Assembly: GCA_013001045.1 (NCBI GenBank)
Contig: JABDNG010000064.1
Location: 1-64,000, forward strand
Length of the DNA stretch: 64,000 nucleotides
From: Woeseiaceae bacterium
GTDB lineage: Bacteria > Pseudomonadota > Gammaproteobacteria > Steroidobacterales > Woeseiaceae
Reading direction: 5' to 3'
Positions 51,397 to 60,393 of the stretch are shown here, piece by piece; positions within the stretch are counted from its first letter, which is position 1, and every line of letters begins with the position of its first letter. Position numbers and translations under genes: made by a program. Under the pieces are notes generated by a model. The model searched no databases and was not told the origin of the DNA. It saw only the letters and a program-made list of their open reading frames with translations.

Positions 51397-53457
51397 ATGA
51401 ACAACTTCAATACCAGTATTCGTGTGCGGATAGCGCAACTTGTCTTGCTGCTCATCGGGCCAGTCATGGTTCTTGCCGAGGAGCCTTTGCCGAGCCAGGC
51501 GCAGGCAGGCAGCCTGCTGTGGCGAATGCAGCAGGGCTACACGACGGCGACCCTCATGAACACCGAGGTTGATATGCAGATCAGCGGGCTGGTTGCCCGC
51601 GTTTCCGTGCGGCAGGAATTTTTAAACGAAGGCGCCGAATGGGTGGAGGGTATCTACGTGTTTCCGCTACCCGATCGGGCGGCAGTCGATCGCATGCGGC
51701 TGCATATTGGAGACCGCTTTATCGAAGGCGAGATAGAGGAGAAGGAACGTGCCAGGAAGACCTATGAGCAAGCGAAGCAGGCCGGCAAAAAAACCAGCCT
51801 TGTGCAGCAGCAGCGCGCCAACCTGTTTACAACGTCGGTGGCAAACGTCGCACCCGGTGAGCGAGTGGTCGTCGAGATCGAATACCTGGAGGAGATACGC
51901 TACGAAGAAGGCCGCTTCAGCATTCGGTTCCCAATGACGTTGACGCCGCGATACATCAGCGGACAGTCCATGCCTGACAAGCTTGGTAGCGGCTGGTCCG
52001 CGGATACCGACCGGGTCCCCGATGCGTCCCTGATCACGCCGCCGATGGTGTCGAGTTCAAAAGGCCACAAGCTCGCTCTTGCAGCGAACGTTAATGCGGG
52101 CATGCCGCTCGCCATAATCACGAGTCGTTACCATCCCGTCGACGTTGCCGAACACGATGGGCGGTACACAGTGACGCTTGGCGGTGGCCAGGTGCCGATG
52201 GATCATGACTTCGAGCTGGTCTGGCAACCCGTCGCTTCAGCGGCGCCGCGGGCGATGATCTTCTCAGAAACGATAGAAGGCGAGCCCCATCACCTCTTGA
52301 TGGTTATGCCACCGGACCAGGATGAGGCGCCGCCTGTTCTCATGCCGCGTGAAGTCATTCTGATCATCGATACGTCGGGGTCCATGCACGGCGTGTCCAT
52401 TGCACAGGCAAAGCGGGCGGTGAGTCTTGCGCTGGAGGGCCTGCAGCCCACGGATCGGTTCAATGTCATCGAATTTAACTCAACGACCAATGCGCTTTAC
52501 CCGGAGAGCGTCATGGCAAGCTCGTCGAGCGTCGATAGCGCCAAAAAGTTCGTGCAGCAGTTGCGAGCGAACGGCGGTACCGAGATGCGCCCGGCATTGT
52601 CCATGGCACTGAACAATGAGTCTCGGGAAACGCACTTGCGCCAGATCGTTTTCATCACGGACGGTAGCGTCGGCTACGAAGACGAGATGTTTTCGATGAT
52701 CGAAGACAGGCTCGGTGATGCGCGTTTGTTTACGGTCGGCATCGGATCGGCGCCCAACAGCTGGTTCATGCGGCAGGCGGCCGAAGCCGGTCGTGGGTCA
52801 TTTACGTTCATCAGTGCCCTGCACGAGGTTCGTGAGAAAATGGATGGCCTGTTCCGCAAACTCGAACACCCGCAGGTAACCGGTATCACGGTGGACTGGC
52901 CCAGCGGTGTCGTTGTTGACGGCTACCCGCAGACAGTTCCCGACCTGTATCTGGGTGAGCCTGTAACCGTTAAGGCGAGAGCAAGCGGCGAGTATCGCGC
53001 CGGCGACACGGTACGCGTCAGCGGCGACTCCGTGACAGGCGGCTGGTCGAAGGCGCTGCCGCTGGATTCATCGCAAAGCGATGAAGGTGTCGGTGCACTT
53101 TGGGCGCGGGCCAGAATTGCAGACCTTATGCACAATGAACGTCGCCACAGTGAGCCCGATGAGACTCGCGCGGCGATCGTAGCGACGGCGATGCGGCATC
53201 ACCTGGTCAGCAAGTACACGAGCCTGGTCGCGGTCGACAAGACGCCGGCGCGCCCGGCCGATGATCCATTGTCGAGCGAGCAGGTGCCCAACCTCATGCC
53301 TTACGGCCAATCGACGAACGCGATCTTCGGCTTCCCCGCGACGGCCACGAATGCGCCGATGCTGCGCCTGATCGGAATCGCGTGCCTGCTGGCCGCGTTG
53401 CTGCTCTCTGCCGCGCTGCAGGCCGGCCAGTGGCGCCTTCGTGTCCGCGCCGCGTAG
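51397..53457 (+). CDS. VIT/VWA-domain sortase substrate
   Basis: 686 residues. Signal peptide (about 1-27, ending VMVLAEE). VIT domain at about 45-175 (VDMQISGLVARVSVRQEFLN, YEQAKQAGKK, VVVEIEYLEEIRYEEGRF), von Willebrand A domain at about 320-490 with a complete MIDAS start DTSGS at 325-329, then a beta-rich part. The C-terminus is a sorting signal: FPATATN (646-652), a hydrophobic helix (about 655-675) and a basic tail WRLRVRAA. The family 'marine proteobacterial sortase target' matches this layout; the fold resembles the heavy chain of inter-alpha-trypsin inhibitor. It is the only substrate seen. Strong AAGGGAGG ribosome site; overlaps the sortase gene by 17 bases. Confidence 0.92.
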   Translation: MNNFNTSIRVRIAQLVLLLIGPVMVLAEEPLPSQAQAGSLLWRMQQGYTTATLMNTEVDMQISGLVARVSVRQEFLNEGAEWVEGIYVFPLPDRAAVDRMRLHIGDRFIEGEIEEKERARKTYEQAKQAGKKTSLVQQQRANLFTTSVANVAPGERVVVEIEYLEEIRYEEGRFSIRFPMTLTPRYISGQSMPDKLGSGWSADTDRVPDASLITPPMVSSSKGHKLALAANVNAGMPLAIITSRYHPVDVAEHDGRYTVTLGGGQVPMDHDFELVWQPVASAAPRAMIFSETIEGEPHHLLMVMPPDQDEAPPVLMPREVILIIDTSGSMHGVSIAQAKRAVSLALEGLQPTDRFNVIEFNSTTNALYPESVMASSSSVDSAKKFVQQLRANGGTEMRPALSMALNNESRETHLRQIVFITDGSVGYEDEMFSMIEDRLGDARLFTVGIGSAPNSWFMRQAAEAGRGSFTFISALHEVREKMDGLFRKLEHPQVTGITVDWPSGVVVDGYPQTVPDLYLGEPVTVKARASGEYRAGDTVRVSGDSVTGGWSKALPLDSSQSDEGVGALWARARIADLMHNERRHSEPDETRAAIVATAMRHHLVSKYTSLVAVDKTPARPADDPLSSEQVPNLMPYGQSTNAIFGFPATATNAPMLRLIGIACLLAALLLSAALQAGQWRLRVRAA

Positions 53458-54022
53458 GGTCGCGGGGCGCTGGCTCGTGGCCTGCCTCTTGTGCCTCGGC
53501 TTCTGGCAGCTGGGAAGCGGCGCCTACATTCCGGCCAAGGCCTGGTTGGCGCAGGAACTCATGCAACGGGCATGGCTGCGCGCAGGCAAAGACGTCGAGC
53601 GTGCGGTGCCGTGGCCGTGGGCCGACACGTGGCCGGTTGCCCGCCTGAGATCAAAGTCTCGCCAGGTTGACCTGATCGTCCTCGCTGGCGGCTCGGGTCG
53701 CACACTGGCCTTCGGCCCCGGGCACCTGAGCGCCAGCGCGATGCCCGGTGAGATCGGGAATACCGTGATCGCGGGGCACCGTGATACCCACTTCAAGTTC
53801 CTGAAGACGGTCGAGAAGGGCGAGCTTCTGAGCGTTGAATCCACAAAGGGCCAGAAGCATTTTTACAAGGTGATCGGTGCAGATGTCGTTGATTCACGCA
53901 AAGGAAGCCTGCTGCTGGATACGGATGTGGCAATGCTGACACTCGTAACCTGCTATCCGTTCGAGGCGTATGAATCCGGCGGCCCGTTGCGCTACGTCGT
54001 TACGGCGAAGAGGGTGTTTTGA
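53441..54022 (+). CDS. Class GN (marine proteobacterial) sortase
   Basis: 193 residues from GTG 53441. One N-terminal membrane anchor (about 9-30), then the sortase beta barrel with catalytic H113 (VIAGHRDTHFKFL), C171 (TLVTCYPF) and R184 (GPLRYVV). Cysteine transpeptidase that cuts its substrate in the sorting motif and joins it to an amine, here in a Gram-negative envelope. Its start lies inside the substrate gene, showing a one-to-one pairing. The end overlaps the convergent NUDIX gene by 23 bases. Confidence 0.93.
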   Translation: MSAPRRVAGRWLVACLLCLGFWQLGSGAYIPAKAWLAQELMQRAWLRAGKDVERAVPWPWADTWPVARLRSKSRQVDLIVLAGGSGRTLAFGPGHLSASAMPGEIGNTVIAGHRDTHFKFLKTVEKGELLSVESTKGQKHFYKVIGADVVDSRKGSLLLDTDVAMLTLVTCYPFEAYESGGPLRYVVTAKRVF

Positions 54023-54542
54023 CGGTTTGAATGCACAGTAACGCGGCCGCGCTGATAGCGTCCGTAATCTGCCCGTCAAGCACCATGGCAACGGCGTCTT
54101 GCAGCGGCAGTTTGCGGATTTCCAGTTCCTCGGTTTCTTCGAAGCTTGTTTCACCGAACGTCAATTCGGTTGCAACGTAGGCAAAGCCGAGCTCATCCGT
54201 AATTGAATTACTGGGATGCAGGCGCATCAGCTCCTGCCAGTTCGCGGCACGGATGCCGGTTTCTTCCTGCAACTCGCGCTTTGCGGCAAGGAGTGGCGGC
54301 TCGTCAAGCGGCGCTCCGCCCATGGGCAGCTCCCAGGAATACTCGCCCAGTGTGTAGCGATCCTGGCCGACCAGCCACGTATTATTGGCGTCGTCGAGCG
54401 CGATGATTGCGACAGCGACGTTCTTGAAATGCACATGTCCATAGAAGTTTTCGCCGCCGCCCGGATTGACGACATGGTCTTCCTGCACTTGCATCCAGTC
54501 ATTCTCAAAAATCGTTCGCGATGTGAGTTTCTTCCAGCTCAT
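54000..54542 (-). CDS. NUDIX hydrolase, ADP-ribose pyrophosphatase-like
   Basis: 180 residues. The NUDIX box is complete in the pattern Gx5Ex7REUxEExGU: GGAPLDEPPLLAAKRELQEETGI at about residues 75-97. The following ITDELGFAYVATELTFGET resembles ADP-ribose and nucleotide-sugar diphosphatases. Coupled to the SRPBCC gene upstream by ATGA overlap. Confidence 0.9.
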   Translation of the reverse strand: MSWKKLTSRTIFENDWMQVQEDHVVNPGGGENFYGHVHFKNVAVAIIALDDANNTWLVGQDRYTLGEYSWELPMGGAPLDEPPLLAAKRELQEETGIRAANWQELMRLHPSNSITDELGFAYVATELTFGETSFEETEELEIRKLPLQDAVAMVLDGQITDAISAAALLCIQTVKTPSSP

Positions 54543-54991
54543 GATGTCTTGCCGGCAAGTTCTGTCTCGACCATTAATTTAAAGCGATTCAAGTCTGTGT
54601 CGGTGCGCTTACGAATCGACTTACGCATGAAGAACGCCATAAACTTCATGAATCCTCTGAAATTGTAGTTTGTGTTTACGATCCAGCGTGTCTTGCCGTC
54701 ATCGGTATCTTCAAAATTATTGAAGATAACAACGGTTCCCCATTTCGATTCATAGGTGCCTCCCAGGAAGTCGAGCTCGCGGCGCGCCGTGACGGTCTCG
54801 ATCATTACCATTTTACGGCCCTTCTCTTCGTAAACGAGTTCGGATATGGCATCGGGCTGACCCGGTGTTCCTGACTTATGCGTGAATGATAGTAATGTCG
54901 GCTGCCACTTCGTCATATTGTCGGGGTCGTCGAACATGCGCCAGACAGTAGTGCGATCCGCGTCGATAATTATTTCGGTCTTGTGTTTCAT
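54539..54991 (-). CDS. SRPBCC (START-like) family protein
   Basis: 150 residues from ATG 54991; a TTG two codons earlier is also in frame. Pattern: KTEIIIDADRTTVWRMFDDPDNMTKWQPTLLSF at the start, KWGTVVIFNNFEDTDDGKTRWIVNTNYNFRG in the middle and the C-terminal helix KRTDTDLNRFKLMVET. These are features of the polyketide-cyclase / ligand-binding START superfamily. Ligand unknown. Coupled to the NUDIX gene. Confidence 0.85.
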   Translation of the reverse strand: MKHKTEIIIDADRTTVWRMFDDPDNMTKWQPTLLSFTHKSGTPGQPDAISELVYEEKGRKMVMIETVTARRELDFLGGTYESKWGTVVIFNNFEDTDDGKTRWIVNTNYNFRGFMKFMAFFMRKSIRKRTDTDLNRFKLMVETELAGKTS

Positions 54992-55039
54992 CCCCAATAC
55001 CTGTATTCGTCCGTGTCAATCATAGCCTATCGGGCCGCA

Positions 55040-56407
55040 ATGGAAGCGCAGAAAGCCAGACTTACAAACGGGCCCGTTGGCCGGCACCTTGTCGATATGA
55101 CGTTGCCGATGCTACTCGGCATTACGACGATGATGGGCCAGTCGTTCATCGACGCGTGGTTTCTCGGTCGGGTCGGTGATCGTGCGCTGGCAGCCTACAG
55201 TTTTGGTTTTCCGATATTGATGATTGTTACCAGTGTCGCTATCGGCCTTGGGGCTGGCACATCATCGGTCGTCGCACGCGCCATCGGCGCCGAAGATCAT
55301 AGTCGGGCGAAACGGCTGGTAACCGACAGCCTGATTCTGTCCTTCCTTATTACAGCGTCAGTCTGCGTGGTCGGTATTCTGACCATCGATCCCCTGTTTC
55401 GTGTTCTCGGCGCTCCGGATGACATGCTGCCGATGATCCGGAGCTTCATGATCATCCTGTACAGCGGCGTTTCCTTCGTCGTAGTCGGAATGGTGGGCAT
55501 GAGCGGCATGCGGGCAACGGGTGATACGCGATTGCCGAGCAAGCTCATGATCGCAGGCGCCGTTCTGAATATCGCGCTCGACCCCATTCTTATTTTCGGA
55601 CTTGGACCGATTCCGGCGATGGGCTTGAATGGCGCGGCGATGGCCGCGTTGCTCGCGAGGGGGGCAATATTCACGGGTACGCTCTACCTGCTAATACACA
55701 AGCTCGACATGGTCACGTTCAGGAAACCGGCATTCGCCGAATTGAAGAAGTCGTGGACGGACATTCTGCACGTCGGACTGCCGGCTGCGGGGACGAATGC
55801 CATCGTACCTGTTGGTCTTGCAGTTATCACGGCGATGATTGCACGCTTCGGGCCGGAAGCCGTGGCCGGGTTCGGCGTCGCGAGCCGCATCGAGTCGCTG
55901 GTGCTGGTGCTCTACTACGCATTGTCGGCTGTCATAGGTCCTTTCGTCGGCCAGAACCTGAGCGCGGGTAAAGAGGACAGGATTCAGATGTCACTGCGGC
56001 TGTGTGCCGGGTTTTGTATTTCAAGCGGCCTCGTCGTTGCCGTCCTGCTGGGGTTACTGGCCGGCTTCCTGCCAACGCTGTTCAGCGATAGCGATGCCGT
56101 CGTTAGCGTTACTCGATCATTCCTCTTGATAGCGCCGATAAGTTATGGGGCATACGGAATCGTAATGGTCGTGAATGCAGCGTTTAACGGGCTCGGCAAC
56201 CCGATGCCGGGCGTCATCATCAGCGTCACCAGAATAGCGGTGTTGTATGTTCCGCTTGCGATGCTCGGCGTGCGTTTGTACGGCATCGTGGGAATCTTTG
56301 CGGCCTACGCGGTCGCAAACATTGTCTCCGGCGTCTTCGGTTACTACTGGGCGAGGTCGAACGCGCATCGGCTATGCGAACGCTCGGCCAGTCAGTCTAT
56401 GGGCTGA
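55040..56407 (+). CDS. MATE family transporter (second of three)
   Basis: 455 residues from ATG 55040. Twelve helices in two halves; opening VDMTLPMLLGITTMMGQSFIDAWFLGRVGDRALAAYSFGFP is typical. Second half starts LHVGLPAAGTNAIVPVGLAVITAMIARFGPEAVAGFGVASRIESL. The pattern in IRSFMIILYSGVSFVVVGMVGMSGMRATGDT is conserved in NorM-like proteins. Convergent overlap of 16 bases with the thioesterase gene. Confidence 0.93.
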   Translation: MEAQKARLTNGPVGRHLVDMTLPMLLGITTMMGQSFIDAWFLGRVGDRALAAYSFGFPILMIVTSVAIGLGAGTSSVVARAIGAEDHSRAKRLVTDSLILSFLITASVCVVGILTIDPLFRVLGAPDDMLPMIRSFMIILYSGVSFVVVGMVGMSGMRATGDTRLPSKLMIAGAVLNIALDPILIFGLGPIPAMGLNGAAMAALLARGAIFTGTLYLLIHKLDMVTFRKPAFAELKKSWTDILHVGLPAAGTNAIVPVGLAVITAMIARFGPEAVAGFGVASRIESLVLVLYYALSAVIGPFVGQNLSAGKEDRIQMSLRLCAGFCISSGLVVAVLLGLLAGFLPTLFSDSDAVVSVTRSFLLIAPISYGAYGIVMVVNAAFNGLGNPMPGVIISVTRIAVLYVPLAMLGVRLYGIVGIFAAYAVANIVSGVFGYYWARSNAHRLCERSASQSMG

Positions 56408-57183
56408 ATCAGCAGTGTCTGCAAGGCGGATCCCACGGGTCCCTTTTCATCGAACAATGTTGCCCGAGAAAGGCCGATACCGGTTGGCTCCCAAAACGAA
56501 ACAGCGCTGGACGCAAGCCATTCCGATTCGGGTAGCCGATGCAAAACGATGGTGAGGTCGGGATTGACGAACGTCATGTCGGTCAGTTCTGCGTTTCTCG
56601 ACGTACCGTTGCCACAGTCTGCCAATGGACAGATGCTTTGAAACGGTGACGGGGTTTCGTTGTCGAGCAACGGCGGGGTGCGCATCCAGAGTGTGGTCGG
56701 TCCCGGCGCGTTCGACTCGCCCGGCGGGTACGCGACTTCTATCGAATCGCGAAAAAATGGCAGGTCATGATGGGCGTTTTCAACGGCGAACCTGCCGGGC
56801 GTAGCATCTTTTCTCGAGGGTCCCTGAACGACCGTCGTGGGCAGTTTTCCGAAATCAGCTTTTACAAGGTGAAGACTCGTCGCCGTGGCACAGACTTTGC
56901 CCGCAGCGTCCGTCAGCGTGGCGCTGCCCGTTGCGGCGGCGCGCCCGCTTCGAGTGACTTTCGCATCGATACGAAACCCGGACATCGGGATCGGCCGCGC
57001 ATAATCGGTTGTGATTCGAACGAGTTGCTTGTCAGTCAGGGACTGCTCCAGCGCGCGTACTATTAATCCGGTTACAGGCCCCGCATGGCACGCGTCGGCT
57101 GACCACGGGCCGCGTGCACCATCGTTGCCAACAAACCACTCGTCGTTGCGGATTGAGAAGAAAGTTCGTTTATCGTTGATCAT
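56392..57183 (-). CDS. Acyl-CoA thioesterase (double hot-dog, TesB-like)
   Basis: 263 residues. N-terminal hot dog starts FFSIRNDEWFVGNDGARGPWSADACHAGPVTGLIVRAL, with the conserved glycine-rich helix after HAGP; LVRITTDYARPIPMSGFRIDAKVTRSGR follows. The C-terminal hot dog is in the last 120 residues, with EPTGIGLSRATLFDEKGPVGSALQTLLIQP. Such enzymes hydrolyse acyl-CoA; the substrate is unknown. It overlaps the third MATE gene by 14 bases. Confidence 0.85.
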   Translation of the reverse strand: MINDKRTFFSIRNDEWFVGNDGARGPWSADACHAGPVTGLIVRALEQSLTDKQLVRITTDYARPIPMSGFRIDAKVTRSGRAAATGSATLTDAAGKVCATATSLHLVKADFGKLPTTVVQGPSRKDATPGRFAVENAHHDLPFFRDSIEVAYPPGESNAPGPTTLWMRTPPLLDNETPSPFQSICPLADCGNGTSRNAELTDMTFVNPDLTIVLHRLPESEWLASSAVSFWEPTGIGLSRATLFDEKGPVGSALQTLLIQPID

Positions 57184-58507
57184 GATCCAAAGACACCATC
57201 GGTATTACGGTTCTGCGGTAGCCAATATGCATGCCAATACCACGGCTGGCCATGAACAATAGAAAAGCAAGCCATAGTCCATCATTACCCAGCGGCTTTA
57301 AAAAATACCAGGCGGGAAGAAACACAAGGAGCGTAGAAATGATCATGATGTTGCGCATCTCCTTCGCACGTGTGGCGCCAACATAGACGCCGTCGTAAAG
57401 AAAACACCATACGGAGACGAGTGGCGAAGCGATCATCCAGGGAAGGTAGCGAATCGCCGCCTCCCGAACATCGGGCAGGTCAGTCAGTATGCCGATAATC
57501 GTGCGGCCCGCGACAAGGTAGACGAGAGTAAACGCGATAGAAAAGATGAGCGACCACTTGAGCGTCAGTCGGACTGACTCCTTAAGTGCATCGCGTCGCT
57601 TCTGGCCGATTGCCTTGCCGACGAGCGCTTCCGCTGCATGCGCCACGCCGTCGAGGCCAAATGACGTCAGGTTCTGAAAATTCATTAGCACCGCATTCGC
57701 AGCCAGCACGAGTCCGCCGAGGCGTGCGCCTTGTGCCGTAACGAAGCCAAGCGTGAACATCAGTGCCATCGTGCGCACGAACAGGTTGGCGTTTACTGAG
57801 AAGAATGCCTTATACGCGGCGACGTTAATCAGCCTTGCGACCGGCCAGTGTCCGGCGCGTTTTCGGAGTGCGGAAAGTGCGAACGCCCCGCCGACCGCGA
57901 GTCCGGAATACTCGGCAAAAACAGAGGCGAGAGCGACGCCATCGACTTTCATACCAAGAGCGAGAACGAAGACCAGGTCGAGGACAATATTGGTGATATT
58001 GATGGTTAGAAAAATGAGCAAGGGAATCCTGGCATTCTGCAATCCGATGAACCAGCCGATTAACGCGAAATTGGCGAGTGTGCCGGGTGCGCTCCAGATT
58101 CGGATCGAAAAATACTCGAGCGCATGCACATGTGTTTCGGCGTCGGGGCCGAGCAGGTACATCGCGGCACTTCCGAGCGGAGCCTGTAATGCGATTAACG
58201 TGAACGCGATCAGCATCGCGACGATCAGGGCCTGACCGAGCGAAACGCGCAAGCCATCATTGTCGTCGGCACCAAAACTCTGTGCGGTGATGCCCGTGGT
58301 GCCCATGCGCAGGAAATTAACGCCGGTATACAGGAAGCTGAATATCATTGCGCCGATGGCGACGGCGCCCAGGTAGACGGGACTGTCGAGATGCCCGGTG
58401 ACACCGGTGTCGACCATGCCGAGGAGCGGTACCGAGACATTGGACAAGATCATCGGCGCCGCGATACGCCACATGTCCCGGTTCTGCGGTAGACGACCGT
58501 CCGTCAA
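57170..58507 (-). CDS. MATE family transporter, DinF-like (third of three)
   Basis: 445 residues from a TTG at 58507; ATG 58474 (MWRIAAPMILSN) is an alternative. Opening WRIAAPMILSNVSVPLLGMVDTGVTGHLDSPVYLGAVAIGAMIFSFLY is typical of the DinF branch, more than of NorM. Internal repeat seen in KESVRLTLKWSLIFSIAFTLVYLVAGRTIIGILTDLPDVREAAIRYLPW. Substrates unknown. It is adjacent to the acyl-CoA dehydrogenase gene (7 bases). Confidence 0.92.
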   Translation of the reverse strand: MTDGRLPQNRDMWRIAAPMILSNVSVPLLGMVDTGVTGHLDSPVYLGAVAIGAMIFSFLYTGVNFLRMGTTGITAQSFGADDNDGLRVSLGQALIVAMLIAFTLIALQAPLGSAAMYLLGPDAETHVHALEYFSIRIWSAPGTLANFALIGWFIGLQNARIPLLIFLTINITNIVLDLVFVLALGMKVDGVALASVFAEYSGLAVGGAFALSALRKRAGHWPVARLINVAAYKAFFSVNANLFVRTMALMFTLGFVTAQGARLGGLVLAANAVLMNFQNLTSFGLDGVAHAAEALVGKAIGQKRRDALKESVRLTLKWSLIFSIAFTLVYLVAGRTIIGILTDLPDVREAAIRYLPWMIASPLVSVWCFLYDGVYVGATRAKEMRNIMIISTLLVFLPAWYFLKPLGNDGLWLAFLLFMASRGIGMHIGYRRTVIPMVSLDHDQR

Positions 58508-58514
58508 ACAGTAT

Positions 58515-59687
58515 TCACCCGAAGGCGTTTGTGCCGGTCAACTCCATACCGACGACAAGCTGGTGAACCGTTTCGGTTCCCTCATAAGTGATGACGCTTT
58601 CGAGGTTCAGCATGTGGCGAATCGGCACATATTCGGCGCTGATGCCGGCGCCACCGAGAATGTCGCGCGCGTCGCGAGCGATATCGAGTGCCGCGCGGCA
58701 ATTGTTCCACTTGGCCAGCGAAACTTGCGTCGGTTTCAGTGCACCCTTGTCCTTGATACGGCCGAGTCGCAACGACAGTAGCTGCGCCGTCGTGATTCGA
58801 CGACTCATGTCCGCAAGACGAATTTGCATCGCCTGTGTGTGCGCGACGGGGCGATTAAAAAGTATTCGGTCCTGAGAGTATTTGAGCGCTTCATCCAGGC
58901 AAGCCTGTGCAGCGCCGATGACGCCCCAGGTTATACCGTAACGCGCTTGCGTGAGGCAGCTGAGCGGTCCTTTCAGGCTAGACACGCCCGGCAATACGTT
59001 GGCGGCAGGGATACGGACATCATTAAAAAACAATGCGCCCGTAACGGACGCGCGCAGCGAGAATTTGTTTTCGATTTCCTGAGTTTCGTAACCCGGCATG
59101 TCCTTCTCGACGATGAAACCCCTCACGCCCTCATCGGTCATGGCCCAGACGACAGCCGCATCCGCGATCGTCGCGTTGGTGATCCACATTTTGGAGCCGT
59201 TCAGTATCCAGTCGTCACCGTCGCGCTTCGCGTGCGTCTTCATGTTGCCCGGATCGGAACCACCATGCGCTTCAGTCAAACCGAAACAACCGATTGCCTC
59301 GCCGCGCGCCATGGCTGGCAACCATCGCTGCTTCTGTTCCTCGGAGCCGTAAGCATGAATCGGGAACATGACAAGGCTGCTCTGTACCGAAACGAAACTT
59401 CTGAGCGCGCTGTCACCGCGCTCGAGTTCCTGGCAAATCAGGCCGTAGCTGACACTGTTGAGGCCAGCACAATCATAGCCGTCGATAGACGTGCCAAGCA
59501 GCCCCAGTTCGGCGACTTCGCCGATCAGGTGCCGTGGGAACCGGTGTTGCTCGAAGGCTTCGCGCATCAGCGGAATCACCTTGTCGTCGACGTAGCGCGC
59601 GACGGTGTCCTTCACCATGATTTCGTCTTCGCTCAATTCAGAACGGACGTCGTACAGGTCGAGTGGGTCAAGCTGTTGCGTGCTCAC
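58515..59687 (-). CDS. gcdH: Acyl-CoA dehydrogenase, glutaryl-CoA dehydrogenase-like
   Basis: 390 residues from GTG 59687, after GAGGAT. FAD-dependent; oxidises and decarboxylates glutaryl-CoA to crotonyl-CoA if truly GcdH. Landmarks: CFGLTEAHGGSDPGNMKTHA, WITNATIADAAVVWA, SLRASVTGALFFNDVRIP, RYGITWGVIGAAQACLDEALKYSQDRILFNRPVAHTQAMQ, DILGGAGISAEY and the catalytic base in ITYEGTETVHQLVVG. The Arg and Glu placements fit GcdH, but other short-chain dehydrogenases are similar, so substrate is likely but not proven. Confidence 0.87.
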   Translation of the reverse strand: MSTQQLDPLDLYDVRSELSEDEIMVKDTVARYVDDKVIPLMREAFEQHRFPRHLIGEVAELGLLGTSIDGYDCAGLNSVSYGLICQELERGDSALRSFVSVQSSLVMFPIHAYGSEEQKQRWLPAMARGEAIGCFGLTEAHGGSDPGNMKTHAKRDGDDWILNGSKMWITNATIADAAVVWAMTDEGVRGFIVEKDMPGYETQEIENKFSLRASVTGALFFNDVRIPAANVLPGVSSLKGPLSCLTQARYGITWGVIGAAQACLDEALKYSQDRILFNRPVAHTQAMQIRLADMSRRITTAQLLSLRLGRIKDKGALKPTQVSLAKWNNCRAALDIARDARDILGGAGISAEYVPIRHMLNLESVITYEGTETVHQLVVGMELTGTNAFG

Positions 59688-59748
59688 GGGGATCCTCGCG
59701 GGTGGTGGGGCACTGATTCTAGTCGAAGTAGCCTATCGTGGCACCCGT

Positions 59749-60216
59749 CTAATAGGGGATACCAAGGCGCCGGTAGATGACCGACAGCAACCAGGCGGGA
59801 CCGATCATCATGAGCTGAAGGTCCTGCAAAACGGCCCTAACGCCTCCCGACCCACGGCGGCCAAGCCAGAGGCCGACGATGCCCGCGACGACAAAGCCCG
59901 TGGAAACGCCGAGCGCCGGATAACTCGATGCGGTCAGCCAAAGCTGCAGTGACGCGAGCCCCAACATAAACGGCAGCATGCCGATGGCGATCGACAGCGA
60001 AATAATGAAGTAGTAAATGGTGGTGGCCATCAGGAATGCGCTACCCCAGTTGAGGAATGGCGATATTTCGTAGAATTCTGCCGGCACCGGCAGGTACCAC
60101 AAAAGGCCAACGGTGCCCACGACGACCATGGGTACAGCCGCCCAGAAAACCCAGGGGTTTGTGAGGTCGCTGTGGTTTTGCTCGTAGCGTAGCAGCCAGT
60201 TGTCGGTATCGCTCAT
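59749..60216 (-). CDS. DUF962/Mpo1-like membrane protein
   Basis: 155 residues from ATG 60216, preceded by GGAAGA. Short N-terminus LLRYEQNHSDLTNPWVFWAAVPM is close to the DUF962 pattern H-x-N-x-x-N..H, although one of the usual His residues is missing. Four to five hydrophobic segments follow. Yeast Mpo1 is a dioxygenase of 2-hydroxy fatty acids; activity here cannot be claimed. Confidence 0.75.
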   Translation of the reverse strand: MSDTDNWLLRYEQNHSDLTNPWVFWAAVPMVVVGTVGLLWYLPVPAEFYEISPFLNWGSAFLMATTIYYFIISLSIAIGMLPFMLGLASLQLWLTASSYPALGVSTGFVVAGIVGLWLGRRGSGGVRAVLQDLQLMMIGPAWLLSVIYRRLGIPY

Positions 60217-60393
60217 CGGATCTTCCACTCGGCGACCCGCTATTCTACACGTAGCCTGCGAATCCTGTGACGTAGCACGCAGTATCGGAAATTAATGCGA
60301 CTTTTCTGAACATAAGGGTCACAATTAAGTCTGTGTTCAGGTAATTAGCGACTACAATGCGCGGGTATTTAATCCAGGCAAGAGGATAGGATC

